Below, in pieces: positions 17,167-25,593 of a stretch of DNA of 64,000 nt; within the stretch, counting starts at the first letter, position 1; every line of letters starts with the position of its first letter. A model generated the notes under the pieces. It did not search any database and was not told the origin of the DNA. It saw nothing but the letters and a program-made list of their open reading frames with translations. This DNA is from Anaerolineaceae bacterium. GTDB lineage: Bacteria; Chloroflexota; Anaerolineae; Aggregatilineales; Phototrophicaceae. A program made the translations under genes and the position numbers. Location of the stretch: positions 62,001-126,000 of the forward strand of contig JACKCH010000011.1 in NCBI GenBank assembly GCA_020634115.1, written 5' to 3'.

Positions 17167-17559
17167 ATGAGCAGCGAACCTTGTACTGTAGCTATCGAGC
17201 ATAATGAAGAATGGAAGTGCATTTGTATGACGTGGGATCGCTGCGTCAATACCCACGATGTAGGCACGGCCTTTGCTAAAATCACAGAAATTTTGAGTCA
17301 GTCTCCGACTTCTTTGTATATCATCGTAGATTTGCGTAGCAATCCTGCTATTCCAGCTGGGCCAACCCTCAAAAGTGCATTTTTCGGCCCCTATCGCGAT
17401 CCCAAACTGGAAGAATGGCTCATCATTTCATCTAATCGGTCCGCAAGAATGATCGAAAAAGCCCTATCTTCGGCGGCAGGACGGCATAATGTACGCTGGT
17501 TTGAAACCGAAGATGAGGCCATGATCTACCTGGAAAACGCCATCAATGCCCAGGCATAA
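17167..17559 (+). CDS. Small protein, possibly STAS/SpoIIAA-like
   Basis: A 130-residue soluble protein with alternating beta strands and helices (TVAIEHNEEWKCICMTWDRC, SLYIIVDLRSNPAIPAG, WLIISSNRSARMIEKALSS, VRWFETEDEAMIYLENAI). The last element is the pattern seen at the end of SpoIIAA/STAS-like domains in many bacterial small proteins. I do not see the phosphorylated Ser motif of classical anti-sigma antagonists, so a regulatory role is only a possibility. Base composition is lower in GC than average for the window. No partner kinase lies nearby. Confidence 0.55.
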   Translation: MSSEPCTVAIEHNEEWKCICMTWDRCVNTHDVGTAFAKITEILSQSPTSLYIIVDLRSNPAIPAGPTLKSAFFGPYRDPKLEEWLIISSNRSARMIEKALSSAAGRHNVRWFETEDEAMIYLENAINAQA

Positions 17560-17810
17560 TCCCAGAATACCAAGATTATTGGCAACCATGCAGAACGTAA
17601 ATAATCGTTTTTGCAGACCATCGTCAACAATGCCCCTCACAGTCTGGCATCTGCCGGGCATTCATGCAAGTGACAGAACGCCCTGATTTTGCCCCTTCCC
17701 AGACAATTCGAAGGGGAAACACGGGGCGAGCGTCGCCTGGCCGTACTGGAATAAAAGCATTTTGGCCGTATCCTGTAGTCTGATATCCTGCATATCCGAA
17801 AGGAAGGCTC

Positions 17811-18563
17811 ATGACCACCTGGATCGGCCATTTACGGATCGCGGAAAATCTGCTCCCCCATCTGCCCCTCCTAGACGAACGCTTGTTTCTGTTTGGCAGC
17901 CTCGCGCCGGATTCTGGCGTGCCGAACGCCGACTGGACGCAGTTCGACCCACCCAAAGAAGTCACGCATTTCCTGGAAAAAGGGCTGGACGAGGGGAATA
18001 TCAAAGACCTGCACTTTTACCGGGCTTACCTGGCCGGTGTCTCCCCGGATGATACCCGCTACAGCTACTTACTCGGCTACTTCTTTCATCTGATCTGTGA
18101 TAATTTATGGTCTATCCGCGTCGGCAGACCCACGCGAGAACGGTTGGCCGACATGATCGCGGAATTAGGCGAGTCCGAAGTGATCCGCCGCGTCAAAAAT
18201 GACTGGTACACGTTGGATTTTAAGTATGTCCGCGACCACCCCGACTGCGCTTTCTGGCGGGTATACCGCGACGCGCCACCTCCCCCGGCGGTGGTGCCGT
18301 ATCTATCTGACGCCGCGCTCCATCAACAGATCACATATATCCGGGATTTTTATTGCAACCCGCCGGACGACCTGGTGATTGAACGCGCGTACCCGTATCT
18401 GAACGAAGCGCACATGGCACGCTATGTGGAAGAAGCGGCGGCGCTGCTACTCCGTATCCACGACTGCATTCGGGACGACGGCACGGGAACCGGTCACACT
18501 GCGCTCAAACTGCTGCCGGACTTCACCTTCACACCGTATCCCGCGCCTCTCGGCGACCAGTAA
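17811..18563 (+). CDS. Zinc-dependent phospholipase C-like protein
   Basis: A 250-residue helical protein of the bacterial phospholipase C/zinc-dependent S1-P1-like fold. Likely metal ligands are the N-terminal Trp/His (MTTWIGHLRIAENL), Asp in GSLAPDSG, His in EVTHFL and the His/Asp pair in YLLGYFFHLICDNLW. This is the usual spread of ligands in PF00882-type proteins. There is no signal peptide, unlike secreted toxins of the family, so it may be a cytoplasmic hydrolase of unknown substrate. The AAAGGAAGG ribosome-binding site just before the ATG is strong. Confidence 0.7.
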   Translation: MTTWIGHLRIAENLLPHLPLLDERLFLFGSLAPDSGVPNADWTQFDPPKEVTHFLEKGLDEGNIKDLHFYRAYLAGVSPDDTRYSYLLGYFFHLICDNLWSIRVGRPTRERLADMIAELGESEVIRRVKNDWYTLDFKYVRDHPDCAFWRVYRDAPPPPAVVPYLSDAALHQQITYIRDFYCNPPDDLVIERAYPYLNEAHMARYVEEAAALLLRIHDCIRDDGTGTGHTALKLLPDFTFTPYPAPLGDQ

Positions 18564-18589
18564 CCGGTGGCAGCGCATCCATGAGAGCG

Positions 18590-18700
18590 TTAAGCAAACC
18601 AGAGGCCTGATAGCTGGTTAGCCAGGAAGCCTAAAGTGCTAATCAGCTAAGACGCTAACCGGCCAGCGGCTGGAAGCCAACAACGCAGTTAGCTTCTTAT
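18590..18700. repeat. TTAGC/GCTAA mosaic repeat (family F)
   Basis: A stretch built from degenerate GCTAA, TTAGC and CAGC words (gctaatcagctaag, gctaaccggccagcggctg). Similar stretches occur near 19555, 23027, 29150, 29984 and 38905, always between genes. Confidence 0.6.
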
Positions 18701-18714
18701 GTCGCGTGAGATCC

Positions 18715-19518
18715 TCACAATACCCCTTCAACCAGGGGTTCCAGTTCATCTACCAGCGCATCCACGCAGCGGGCGGCCTCTCCCGGTTGGTTCACGGCAG
18801 CGGCCAGCAGCGCGGTGATATGCGCCCGCATATGAGGCGGCCTGTTGGGGCAAATCTGCTCGGCAGTCGCCAGCAGCCGTTTTTCGCCGGGGTGGGTCTG
18901 CCGGTTGATGGCGAACAGGATGTCAAAGTAACTCGCCAGCAGCGCCGCCGTCCGGTGGTTCAGGCTCACCAGGTCATCCCGGCGGGCGGCTTTGGCAATC
19001 TGCGTGCGGTAGGACGGAAAAATCGCCCGCAGCGGCGGGGAATTCAGGTTCACAATCGCCTTTACCAGCGCGTCCGGGTAGGGGGACTGCGCCCGTTCAT
19101 ACAGTCGCGCCAGCCATCCTCCGCGATCATAGACCAACCGCGAGACACGCAGCGTGTGCCAGAAACAGGTGGTATACCCCAACGAGGCCTCATGCCGGGT
19201 CAGGACGCGCTCAAGCTGGTCGGCCATCCAGTCCGCCCCGAAAAACACGATGTCCATGTGCATCCCGGTTTCCCGGTCTACCCACTCCATACCCGGCCCC
19301 CAGTAGTCAATCAACTGCACCTCGTCGGCAAACTCGCGCCCGATGGCGTACCGGGTATCGCGCGACAGGTCGGAATGGGTGTAAACATAGATGTCGGTAT
19401 CGGATTGGGCATTGGCCGTGCCTGCCGCTTGCGACCCGCCCACCGCCACCGCCTCGACCTCAGGAAGCTGGCTGAAACGGGCAGCAATGGCCGCGATTTG
19501 TTGGTGGATATCGGGCAT
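18715..19518 (-). CDS. Nucleotidyltransferase-fold protein (DUF4037-like)
   Basis: A 267-residue protein. The N-terminal half is a nucleotidyltransferase domain of the Pol-beta superfamily, with GGSQAAGTANAQSDTDIYVY giving the G-S...D-x-D active-site pattern. A second acidic site is seen in MHMDIVFF. The C-terminal half is helical. Relatives are annotated as DUF4037 or generic nucleotidyltransferases and some transfer nucleotides to small molecules such as aminoglycosides. The substrate here is unknown. No toxin-antitoxin partner (HEPN gene) lies beside it. Confidence 0.75.
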   Translation of the reverse strand: MPDIHQQIAAIAARFSQLPEVEAVAVGGSQAAGTANAQSDTDIYVYTHSDLSRDTRYAIGREFADEVQLIDYWGPGMEWVDRETGMHMDIVFFGADWMADQLERVLTRHEASLGYTTCFWHTLRVSRLVYDRGGWLARLYERAQSPYPDALVKAIVNLNSPPLRAIFPSYRTQIAKAARRDDLVSLNHRTAALLASYFDILFAINRQTHPGEKRLLATAEQICPNRPPHMRAHITALLAAAVNQPGEAARCVDALVDELEPLVEGVL

Positions 19519-19536
19519 GATGTGTCCTTTACGCGC

Positions 19537-19670
19537 TATGTGAAATAAGAATGTGATACTTTTCGAGCCGCTGGCCGCTGGATTTTAGCATTTTAGCTTG
19601 TCAGCATCTTAAGCGGGTTAGCATTTTAGCATTTGGAAGTCAGGCTGTTGACTGAGCAGGCAGCGAGCTT
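19537..19670. repeat. TTAGC mosaic repeat (family F), second stretch
   Basis: Starts with tatgtgaaataagaatgtgatac, close to tatgtgaaatgaaaatgcgatac at 38876, then the CGCTGGCCGCTGG and TTAGCATTTTAGC words. The shared head and body indicate that these are copies of one unit rather than chance A/T-rich sequence. Confidence 0.65.
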
Positions 19671-19755
19671 AAGCCCTGTGTTCTACGGGAGAAATTCTCC
19701 CAACTGCGTAAGTCCTGATTTTAGGTTATGGGATTAATGAGCTATCAAGCTCAAG

Positions 19756-21189
19756 CTACGTGAACAGGCCATAAAACGCGACCTGCCGCTCCCGCGCCTT
19801 TTGGTAGATGTTTACAGCGGCGGAATCGGGCTGGTAAACCCGCTGGATAGACGGGGGCGGGGCGTCCAGGCCGTCGAGCGTCTTCAGGAGCAGCAGCGCC
19901 ACCCCGCGCGCGGTGACTTCTTCCTCCGCGAGGACGTGCAGCGATCTGCCGAGGGCATTGGCGATGATCTGCGCCCAGGCCGGAGACCCTACCAACGCAC
20001 CCCCGCCCGCGAATAGAGGCGCATCACCCAACCCCAGTCGATCCGCCACCAGACTCAACCGCAGCGCCACCCCCTCTAATGCCGCCTGAAGGATGTCCAG
20101 CGGCGTTGTCCCCAGCCGCAGGCCGTGAATCCCTCCGGTTGCATCCACCGCCCAGCCGGGACTGCGTTCCCCGGCCAACAGCGGCAGAAACACCAGCCCA
20201 TGACCGTCCGGCAGACAATTCGTCAATTCACGCTCCACCGTTTCGGCATCCGGCAGTTGCAGGGTACGCCCCGCCCAGTCGAAGATGTTCCCACCCTCAC
20301 TCGTCGCGCCGCCAATGAGATGTCGCCGGGCGTCCACCCGGTACACCCACAGGCCGGAGGGCACTGGAGGGAGTGTTTCCTCAGTGACCAGGCGCAGGGC
20401 AGCGGTTGTCCCCACTGTCAACACCGGATGCGCCCGGTCTGTCCCCCCGGAGCCGATATTGGCCGCCGCGCCATCCCCCACCGCCAGGAAAAACGGCACA
20501 TCGCGCAGAGACGGCCAACGCGCCGCATAGTCTCCGGTCAGTCCGGTTTGCGCCGCTGTGAAATCTGCCAACGGGGAGAAAAGTGACTCGGCCAGTCCCA
20601 AGACATTCAGCCATTCCGCATCCCAGCCGAGCGTTGCCCGGTTGAACAGCCCTGACCACGACGCCACCGAATAGCTGCACGGCACATCGCGTCCGAACCA
20701 GGTCCGGTAACAGGTCGTGGCAAAATCTGTCCAGCAGTCCACCGCCGCGAAAATCTCCGGCTGAGTTTGCTTCAGCCAGCGCAGCCGCGCCGGGTGATAG
20801 GCGGTATGCTGTGGGCAGCCGGTACGCTGGTGGGCGGCTGCGGTATCCACCAGGGAACGCAGATAGGCCACTGCCTCGGCGGGTTGGGTGTCGGCATAAG
20901 TGTACAGCGGTGTGATAGGGATACCCTTTTTCAGCCCGACCAAGTTGCCGACAAATGACGCCATCCCCACCGCCCGAATCGTCCCGGCCTGGGGGTGGCG
21001 CAGGATATCATCTATGCAGGCTTCCAACCGGTCACGCAGCGCCGCCGCGTCCGCCGTCACCGCGCCGCTATGATCGGTGTGGAACTCGTGGAAACGACGC
21101 GCCACCGCGCCCAGTAGCGGCTGCCCGGCATCATCCACCAGCAGCGCCCGCACCGACGAACTCCCGGCGTCTATCACCAGTAAAGTCAT
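19756..21189 (-). CDS. FGGY-family sugar kinase, gluconokinase-like
   Basis: Cytoplasmic ATP-dependent sugar kinase of 477 residues. ATG 21189 is chosen because GAAGGAGAAGG precedes it and it starts the conserved phosphate-binding loop LVIDAGSSSVRALLVDD. Other family marks are GCPQHTAYHPARL, TVGTTAALRLV, LPLLAGERSPGW and FAGGGALVGSPAWAQIIANALG near the C-terminus. The whole looks most like gluconokinases, which make 6-phosphogluconate, but FGGY substrates are hard to tell from sequence (xylulose, ribulose and erythritol are alternatives). It diverges from the isomerase gene, so both may be controlled from the same gap. Confidence 0.85.
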   Translation of the reverse strand: MTLLVIDAGSSSVRALLVDDAGQPLLGAVARRFHEFHTDHSGAVTADAAALRDRLEACIDDILRHPQAGTIRAVGMASFVGNLVGLKKGIPITPLYTYADTQPAEAVAYLRSLVDTAAAHQRTGCPQHTAYHPARLRWLKQTQPEIFAAVDCWTDFATTCYRTWFGRDVPCSYSVASWSGLFNRATLGWDAEWLNVLGLAESLFSPLADFTAAQTGLTGDYAARWPSLRDVPFFLAVGDGAAANIGSGGTDRAHPVLTVGTTAALRLVTEETLPPVPSGLWVYRVDARRHLIGGATSEGGNIFDWAGRTLQLPDAETVERELTNCLPDGHGLVFLPLLAGERSPGWAVDATGGIHGLRLGTTPLDILQAALEGVALRLSLVADRLGLGDAPLFAGGGALVGSPAWAQIIANALGRSLHVLAEEEVTARGVALLLLKTLDGLDAPPPSIQRVYQPDSAAVNIYQKARERQVAFYGLFT

Positions 21190-21366
21190 GACCTTCTCCT
21201 TCGCCGATTGGTGATGGTTTCGCAGAGTAATTCTAACCAACGCCGCGCCCCTACGGAAATAGCCGCACACGGATATAGCGATTTTTTCATTGCAATTCTA
21301 TAATTCCCAGATAATGTACGGTTAAAGATGACCCATCCGCCAGTTCGCCCTATAGAGGAGAACCCT

Positions 21367-22710
21367 GTGCCAGACCTGCCCCCTGTTATCGGTTTTGTGC
21401 CGATTGCCCGCCCCACATTTGATGTTCCACTCGCTCAGGAGATGACCCAACAGGTTGTCCAACAGCTCACGGGAGCGGGCTTTTCCCTGGTCGGTACGCC
21501 TTACCTCGTAATGGATGGCGAGGCCGTCGCCGAACGGATTCGCCAGTTACAGAACACGCCGCCGGATTTGCTGCTGGTGTTGCAAGCTTCGTTTGCCGAT
21601 AGCAGCATGGTACAGGCGCTGGCCGCTCAGGTGGACGCACCGCTGTTGTTGTGGGCGCTGCCGGAAGCACGAGTCGGGGGACGGCTGCGGCTCAATTCGT
21701 TTTGTGGCATCAATCTGGCGGGACACGCCCTGCGCCGGGCAGGATTCAACTACGAATATGTATATGCCGCCCCGGACAACCCGGCAGCCCTGGAAAAAGT
21801 GCGTATCCTGGCAAAGGCCGCCGCCGTGCGCCGTCGCCTGCGCGACACTCGTATCGGGCGGGTGGGCGAGAACCCCGCCGGGTTTGAAACCTGCATCCCC
21901 AACCAACCGGCACTCAAAGCGCAGCTTGGCCTGGAAGTCGTGCCGGTGGACTTACAGGGTATATTCGCCGGAGTCCGCGCCCAACCCGCCGAGCAAGTCG
22001 CGGCGCTGGCGCAAACCGTCAAGCAGCAGGTGACTGGTATAGACGAAATGGAAGCCGTCGCCACTAACGGCACGCTGGGGACATTTCTCACACTGGAACA
22101 CATCGCGGCGGCGGAGCGGCTGGATGGGCTGGCGGTGCGCTGCTGGCCGGAGTTCTTCACCGATCTAGGCTGTTCGGCCTGCGGGGCGCTGTCCATGCTC
22201 AGTAACCAACTGCTCCCCTGTAGCTGCGAGTCGGATGTCAACGGGACGATCACGCAATTGATTCTTCAATGGATCAGTGGCGAACCGGCTTTCGGCAGTG
22301 ATCTCGTATCGTTCGATGCGGCGGAGGATGTCGCCATCCTGTGGCACTGCGGGTTAGCGCCGCTTTCGATGGCCGACCCGTCGGTACAGCCCAGGGCGAC
22401 GATTCACTCCAACCGTAAAATGCCGCTGCTGCTGGAATTTCCGCTCAAGCCGGGGCGCGTCACGCTGGCCCGCCTGAGCGAAGCCACCGGGGCATTCCGC
22501 CTCGTGATCGCGGGCGGGGAAATGCTCCAAGCCCCACCGAGTTTCACCGGCACTACCGGCACGCTGCGCTTTGACAGCGGCGCGGCGGCGGTGATGGATA
22601 TGATGCTGCGCGAGGGGTTGGAGCATCACCTTTCGCTCACCTACGGCGACCACCGGGAAACCCTGTTGGCGCTGGCGCAGATGCTCAATCTGCCGGTGTT
22701 GGAGTTATAG
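21367..22710 (+). CDS. Sugar isomerase of the L-fucose/L-arabinose isomerase fold
   Basis: A ~447-residue protein. I choose GTG 21367 because GAGGAGAACCCT precedes it; an in-frame ATG at 21328 lacks a ribosome-binding site. The sequence starts with a Rossmann-like domain (PPVIGFVPIARPTFDVPLA). The second half shows the isomerase core: VRCWPEFFTDLGCSACGALSML (Glu), CSCESDVNGTITQLIL (Glu and Asp) and VAILWHCG (His), as expected for Mn-binding residues of FucI/AraA-type enzymes. It interconverts an aldose and a ketose; the exact sugar is unknown. Next gene is an aldolase/transaldolase, so the ketose may feed it. Confidence 0.82.
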   Translation: MPDLPPVIGFVPIARPTFDVPLAQEMTQQVVQQLTGAGFSLVGTPYLVMDGEAVAERIRQLQNTPPDLLLVLQASFADSSMVQALAAQVDAPLLLWALPEARVGGRLRLNSFCGINLAGHALRRAGFNYEYVYAAPDNPAALEKVRILAKAAAVRRRLRDTRIGRVGENPAGFETCIPNQPALKAQLGLEVVPVDLQGIFAGVRAQPAEQVAALAQTVKQQVTGIDEMEAVATNGTLGTFLTLEHIAAAERLDGLAVRCWPEFFTDLGCSACGALSMLSNQLLPCSCESDVNGTITQLILQWISGEPAFGSDLVSFDAAEDVAILWHCGLAPLSMADPSVQPRATIHSNRKMPLLLEFPLKPGRVTLARLSEATGAFRLVIAGGEMLQAPPSFTGTTGTLRFDSGAAAVMDMMLREGLEHHLSLTYGDHRETLLALAQMLNLPVLEL

Positions 22711-22711
22711 T

Positions 22712-22752
22712 CGTCAGTGGTCAGTTTTCAGTGGTCAGTCGTCAGTTTTCAG
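22712..22752. repeat. GTCAG/TTTTCAG direct-repeat tract (family G)
   Basis: Repeated words gtcagtggtcag and ttttcag. A related tract lies at 45968-45997, and inverted relatives near 38950 (cctgaccactgaaaac) and 46200. Confidence 0.7.
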
Positions 22753-22933
22753 GCAAGTTATCGAAAGAAAACCATCCAAATAGACGAGATTCGTAGGGGT
22801 GAGACATGTCTCCCCCGCTTTGAAAACATACGAAAACCCACTTCAGGAAAGGATAGCCTGATTAGCCTAGAATGGGTGTATTTCAGGTTGTTGGCAGTAT
22901 ACCTGAACGCGAATGCAAAATATCGCGTAAATG

Positions 22934-22961
22934 GTAGGGGCGCACTGCCGTGCGCCCTTAC
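22934..22961. repeat. Palindromic repeat family A
   Basis: Arms GTAGGGGCGCAC-like / GTGCGCCCTTAC around a TGCC centre. The inner arms GGGCGCAC / GTGCGCCC are perfect. Confidence 0.85.
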
Positions 22962-23090
22962 GGGAGAATAGCGCAGACGGCGTAGCCTCTCATTTCACAG
23001 AACTTGCCTGAAATATACCCGTCTAAAACGCTAAAGTGCTAATCAGCCAGTAGCTAGTAGCCAAATTCCTTGTAACGACAGGAGCGTAAC

Positions 23091-23756
23091 ATGCAGTTTT
23101 TTCTCGATAGTGCTATGACCGAAGAAATCCAGTACGCACTGGACATGTGGGATATTGACGGCGTGACGACCAATCCGCGCCATGTCCAGGTGTCCGGCAA
23201 GCCCTTCATGACCGCCATCCGTGAAATCGGGGCGATTTTTGCCGGGACGGAAAAAACTGTCTCGGTGCAGACCAACCCGCACAAGCACGACGATTACCAG
23301 GCAATCGTGGCAGAAGGCCGTAAACTTGCCGCGCTGTCGCCCAATTTTGTGATTAAGATGCCCTGTACCGAACACGGCTACAAGGCCTGCAAAATCCTGA
23401 GCGAGGACGGCATCCGCGTGAACCTGACGCTGTGTTTTTCGGCAGCGCAGGCGCTGCAAGCGATGCGCGTGGGCGCGTTCTATGTATCGCCCTTTATCGG
23501 TTGGAAGGAAAGCAACGCGGAAGAAGTCGGGACGTTCATTGAGGAGATTGTCGCCATCCGTGGTAACTACGCCTTCGACACACAGGTGCTGGTCGCCGCC
23601 ATCCGTAATGGTCGCCAGCTCGTGGATGCAGCGGTCATGGGCGCGGACATCACCACCGCCGGATTCGCCGTCTACCAGGAGGCGTTTGCCCATCCCTACA
23701 CCGATGTCGGCCTGAAGAAATTCCAGGACTTCTGGGATCAAACAGCTTACGAGTAG
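23091..23756 (+). CDS. Transaldolase / fructose-6-phosphate aldolase-like enzyme
   Basis: A 221-residue TIM-barrel Schiff-base aldolase of the FSA/TalC group. Key parts: MQFFLDSAMTEEI at the start, GVTTNPRHV, the lysine of FVIKMPCT (Lys89, equivalent to the Schiff-base lysine), VNLTLCFSAAQALQAM, and ADITTAGFAVYQEAF near the end. At the position where typical enzymes have an Arg that holds the 6-phosphate (SPFVGR / APYVNR), this one has SPFIGWKES, i.e. Trp138-Lys139. NPR also replaces the usual NPS. The sugar may therefore not carry a normal 6-phosphate. AGGAGCGTAAC precedes the ATG. Cleaves or transfers a three-carbon ketol unit; substrate open. Confidence 0.85.
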   Translation: MQFFLDSAMTEEIQYALDMWDIDGVTTNPRHVQVSGKPFMTAIREIGAIFAGTEKTVSVQTNPHKHDDYQAIVAEGRKLAALSPNFVIKMPCTEHGYKACKILSEDGIRVNLTLCFSAAQALQAMRVGAFYVSPFIGWKESNAEEVGTFIEEIVAIRGNYAFDTQVLVAAIRNGRQLVDAAVMGADITTAGFAVYQEAFAHPYTDVGLKKFQDFWDQTAYE

Positions 23757-23811
23757 TCCGCATTTTCAGGGCCATCACATCATTATTCTGTACCGGAATA
23801 GTCTTTTTCTG

Positions 23812-23903
23812 ACCCCTCCCCAACCCTCCCCGCAAACGGGGAGGGGGCTGGTCAAACAGAACCAACAAGTCGCCCCCGCTGGCGGGGGAGATTTAGAGGG
23901 GGT
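23812..23903. repeat. 92-bp palindromic element, copy 1 (family D)
   Basis: Begins acccctccc, ends agagggggt, and contains hairpins CCTCCCCG...CGGGGAGG and GCCCCCGCTGGCGGGGG. A near-identical copy in the same orientation is at 37879-37971. Both lie just after a gene end, and both are followed by a short A-rich run. Confidence 0.9.
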
Positions 23904-24000
23904 AAAAAAGACTAAAGCGTACATCAATCTGAATTTTCCATTTTGATGTCAATCGCCCTCTCTACATTTTCGTCCTGCATAGCGAAGGGAAGCGTTCTGG

Positions 24001-25413
24001 ATGAGTTTCAAATCGCCTAAAATTGTGGTTGTCGGCGCGGGGAGCGCCATTTTCGGGTTGGGCGCACTGTCCACCATGATGCAGAGCGAAGGGCTGCGCG
24101 GATCGCAGTTGGCGCTGTGCGACATCAACAAAGAAGGTCTGGACACCATCACCCAACTGGCGCACATCATGAACCAGGCCTGGGATAGCAACATGACGAT
24201 CACCAGCGCGACTGACCGGCGTGAACTGCTGCCCGGCGCGGATTTCGTCCTGGTGTCTATTCAGGTCGGCCAGCGCGAAGCCGTCTGGGAGAAAGATTGG
24301 CGCATCCCCCTCAAACATGGGATTCACCAGCCGTACGCCGAAAACGGCGGGCCAGGGTCGTTCTCCCATACAGCACGGAATCTGCCGATTATCCTGAGCA
24401 TCGCTCGAGATATGGAAGAACTCTGCCCGGATGCCTACTACCTCAACCTCGTGAATCCGCTGATTCGCCTAACTACGGCGGTACACCGTTACAGCAAGGT
24501 GAAAGTGGTCGGCCTGTGCCACCAGTTGTTATGGGGTTACGCGATGGCCGGGACGGTGCTGGCGGATCGTTGGGGGATTGAAGTGCCGCCGCATTTCCAC
24601 GTCCACACCGACGCGACCAACATGCCATATTTTATCCCGGTGGCACGGGCGGCAGTGGATCACCTGGAAATCAAGGCCGCCGGAATCAACCATTTCTCGT
24701 GGGTGTATGACATCCGCGACAAGGAAACCGGCGAAGACCTCTACCCTGAACTGCGGGATCGCTGGCTGAACCACATGCGCAAAGACTTCGAGCCGCTGAC
24801 CCGCGAGATTTTCGAGATTTATGGGATGATGCCCACCGCCGGGGACAGCCACATGTGCGAATTTCTGAGCGTGGTGAGCGACCCTGTTACCAAACCCTGG
24901 GAGAAATACGATCTCAAGCTGCAAAGCTGGGAAGGCAACCGGAATCGCCGGGCGTCCCGACAGAAACTGGCGCACGACATTGTGAACGGCGTGACCGATG
25001 TCAACGAACTGCGCGACGTGTGGCGGCACGACATGCTGGATGAAGGCATCCCGGAGATGATCTGCGCCGCGCACTATAACCAGACCTACCTGCATCCCCA
25101 GTTGAATATCCCCAACCAGTGCTATATCCCCAACCTCCCGGCAGACGCGATTGTCGAAGTGCCGGGCGCGATCTCCAAGTTCGGTTTCCAGGGCGTGAGC
25201 TTCCCGCCGCTGCCCGAACCGATTGCGGAAATGTGCCGCCGGGAACTGTCGCTGGCGTCGCTGTATGTGGATGCGGCAGTGCAGGGAGATAAACAAAAGG
25301 CGCTGCAAGCCCTGCTGCTCGACCCAATGGTGACGGACATCGGCACGGCGCGGGCGATTTTAGACGATATGCTGGACGAATTCGCAGAGTATCTGCCGCA
25401 GTTTGCGAAGTAG
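24001..25413 (+). CDS. Glycoside hydrolase family 4 enzyme (alpha-galactosidase/glucosidase-like)
   Basis: A 470-residue NAD- and Mn-dependent glycosidase. The N-terminal Rossmann loop is IVVVGAGSAIFGLGALSTMM with the acidic ALCDINKEGLDT after it. Other marks are YLNLVNPLIRL, the metal-binding Cys-His of VVGLCHQLLWGY, and GINHFSW with the second metal-binding His. These are the usual GH4 landmarks; the Cys-His-Gln/Ser type is closer to alpha-galactosidase and alpha-galacturonidase branches than to 6-phospho-beta-glucosidases. It splits glycosides through an oxidised C3 intermediate. No transporter is adjacent. GAAGGGAAGCG precedes the ATG. It follows the aldolase by ~245 bases that include a family D repeat. 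Confidence 0.86.
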   Translation: MSFKSPKIVVVGAGSAIFGLGALSTMMQSEGLRGSQLALCDINKEGLDTITQLAHIMNQAWDSNMTITSATDRRELLPGADFVLVSIQVGQREAVWEKDWRIPLKHGIHQPYAENGGPGSFSHTARNLPIILSIARDMEELCPDAYYLNLVNPLIRLTTAVHRYSKVKVVGLCHQLLWGYAMAGTVLADRWGIEVPPHFHVHTDATNMPYFIPVARAAVDHLEIKAAGINHFSWVYDIRDKETGEDLYPELRDRWLNHMRKDFEPLTREIFEIYGMMPTAGDSHMCEFLSVVSDPVTKPWEKYDLKLQSWEGNRNRRASRQKLAHDIVNGVTDVNELRDVWRHDMLDEGIPEMICAAHYNQTYLHPQLNIPNQCYIPNLPADAIVEVPGAISKFGFQGVSFPPLPEPIAEMCRRELSLASLYVDAAVQGDKQKALQALLLDPMVTDIGTARAILDDMLDEFAEYLPQFAK

Positions 25414-25488
25414 CCGGGGTAGACAAAGATAGACGGATAATCTATCCGGCACGGTTGTTCCCACAGCGTCGCCATAAAATAGCACCAA

Positions 25489-25516
25489 GTAGGGGCATGA
25501 TGCATCATGCCCCTAC
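25489..25516. repeat. Perfect 28-bp palindrome, copy 2 (family B)
   Basis: Identical in every base to the palindrome at 14759-14786. Located between the convergent GH4 and PfkB-kinase genes, where it could also act as a transcript-end hairpin. Confidence 0.92.
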
Positions 25517-25593
25517 AGAATCACTCGCACATAGAAATTTGAGGAAGAACCAGGCATTTGTCACCCGGTTTTCCGCATCCAACAACTATCGCC

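Larger units (their letters stand above)
22711..23090. other. Repeat-rich intergenic region
   Basis: About 380 bases with no credible gene. It holds a GTCAGTGGTCAG tract (22712-22752), a family A palindrome (22934-22961) and a TTAGC-type stretch (23027-23063) just before the aldolase gene. An open frame through it is made only of these repeats. Confidence 0.65.

Noticed and set aside
18715..19518. Toxin-antitoxin pair around the nucleotidyltransferase
   Set aside because: No HEPN-type partner gene overlaps or adjoins it; the flanks are repeat sequence.
22717..22971. Possible 84-residue protein
   Set aside because: It is built from GTCAG-type and GGGCGCAC-type repeats, with no sensible fold.
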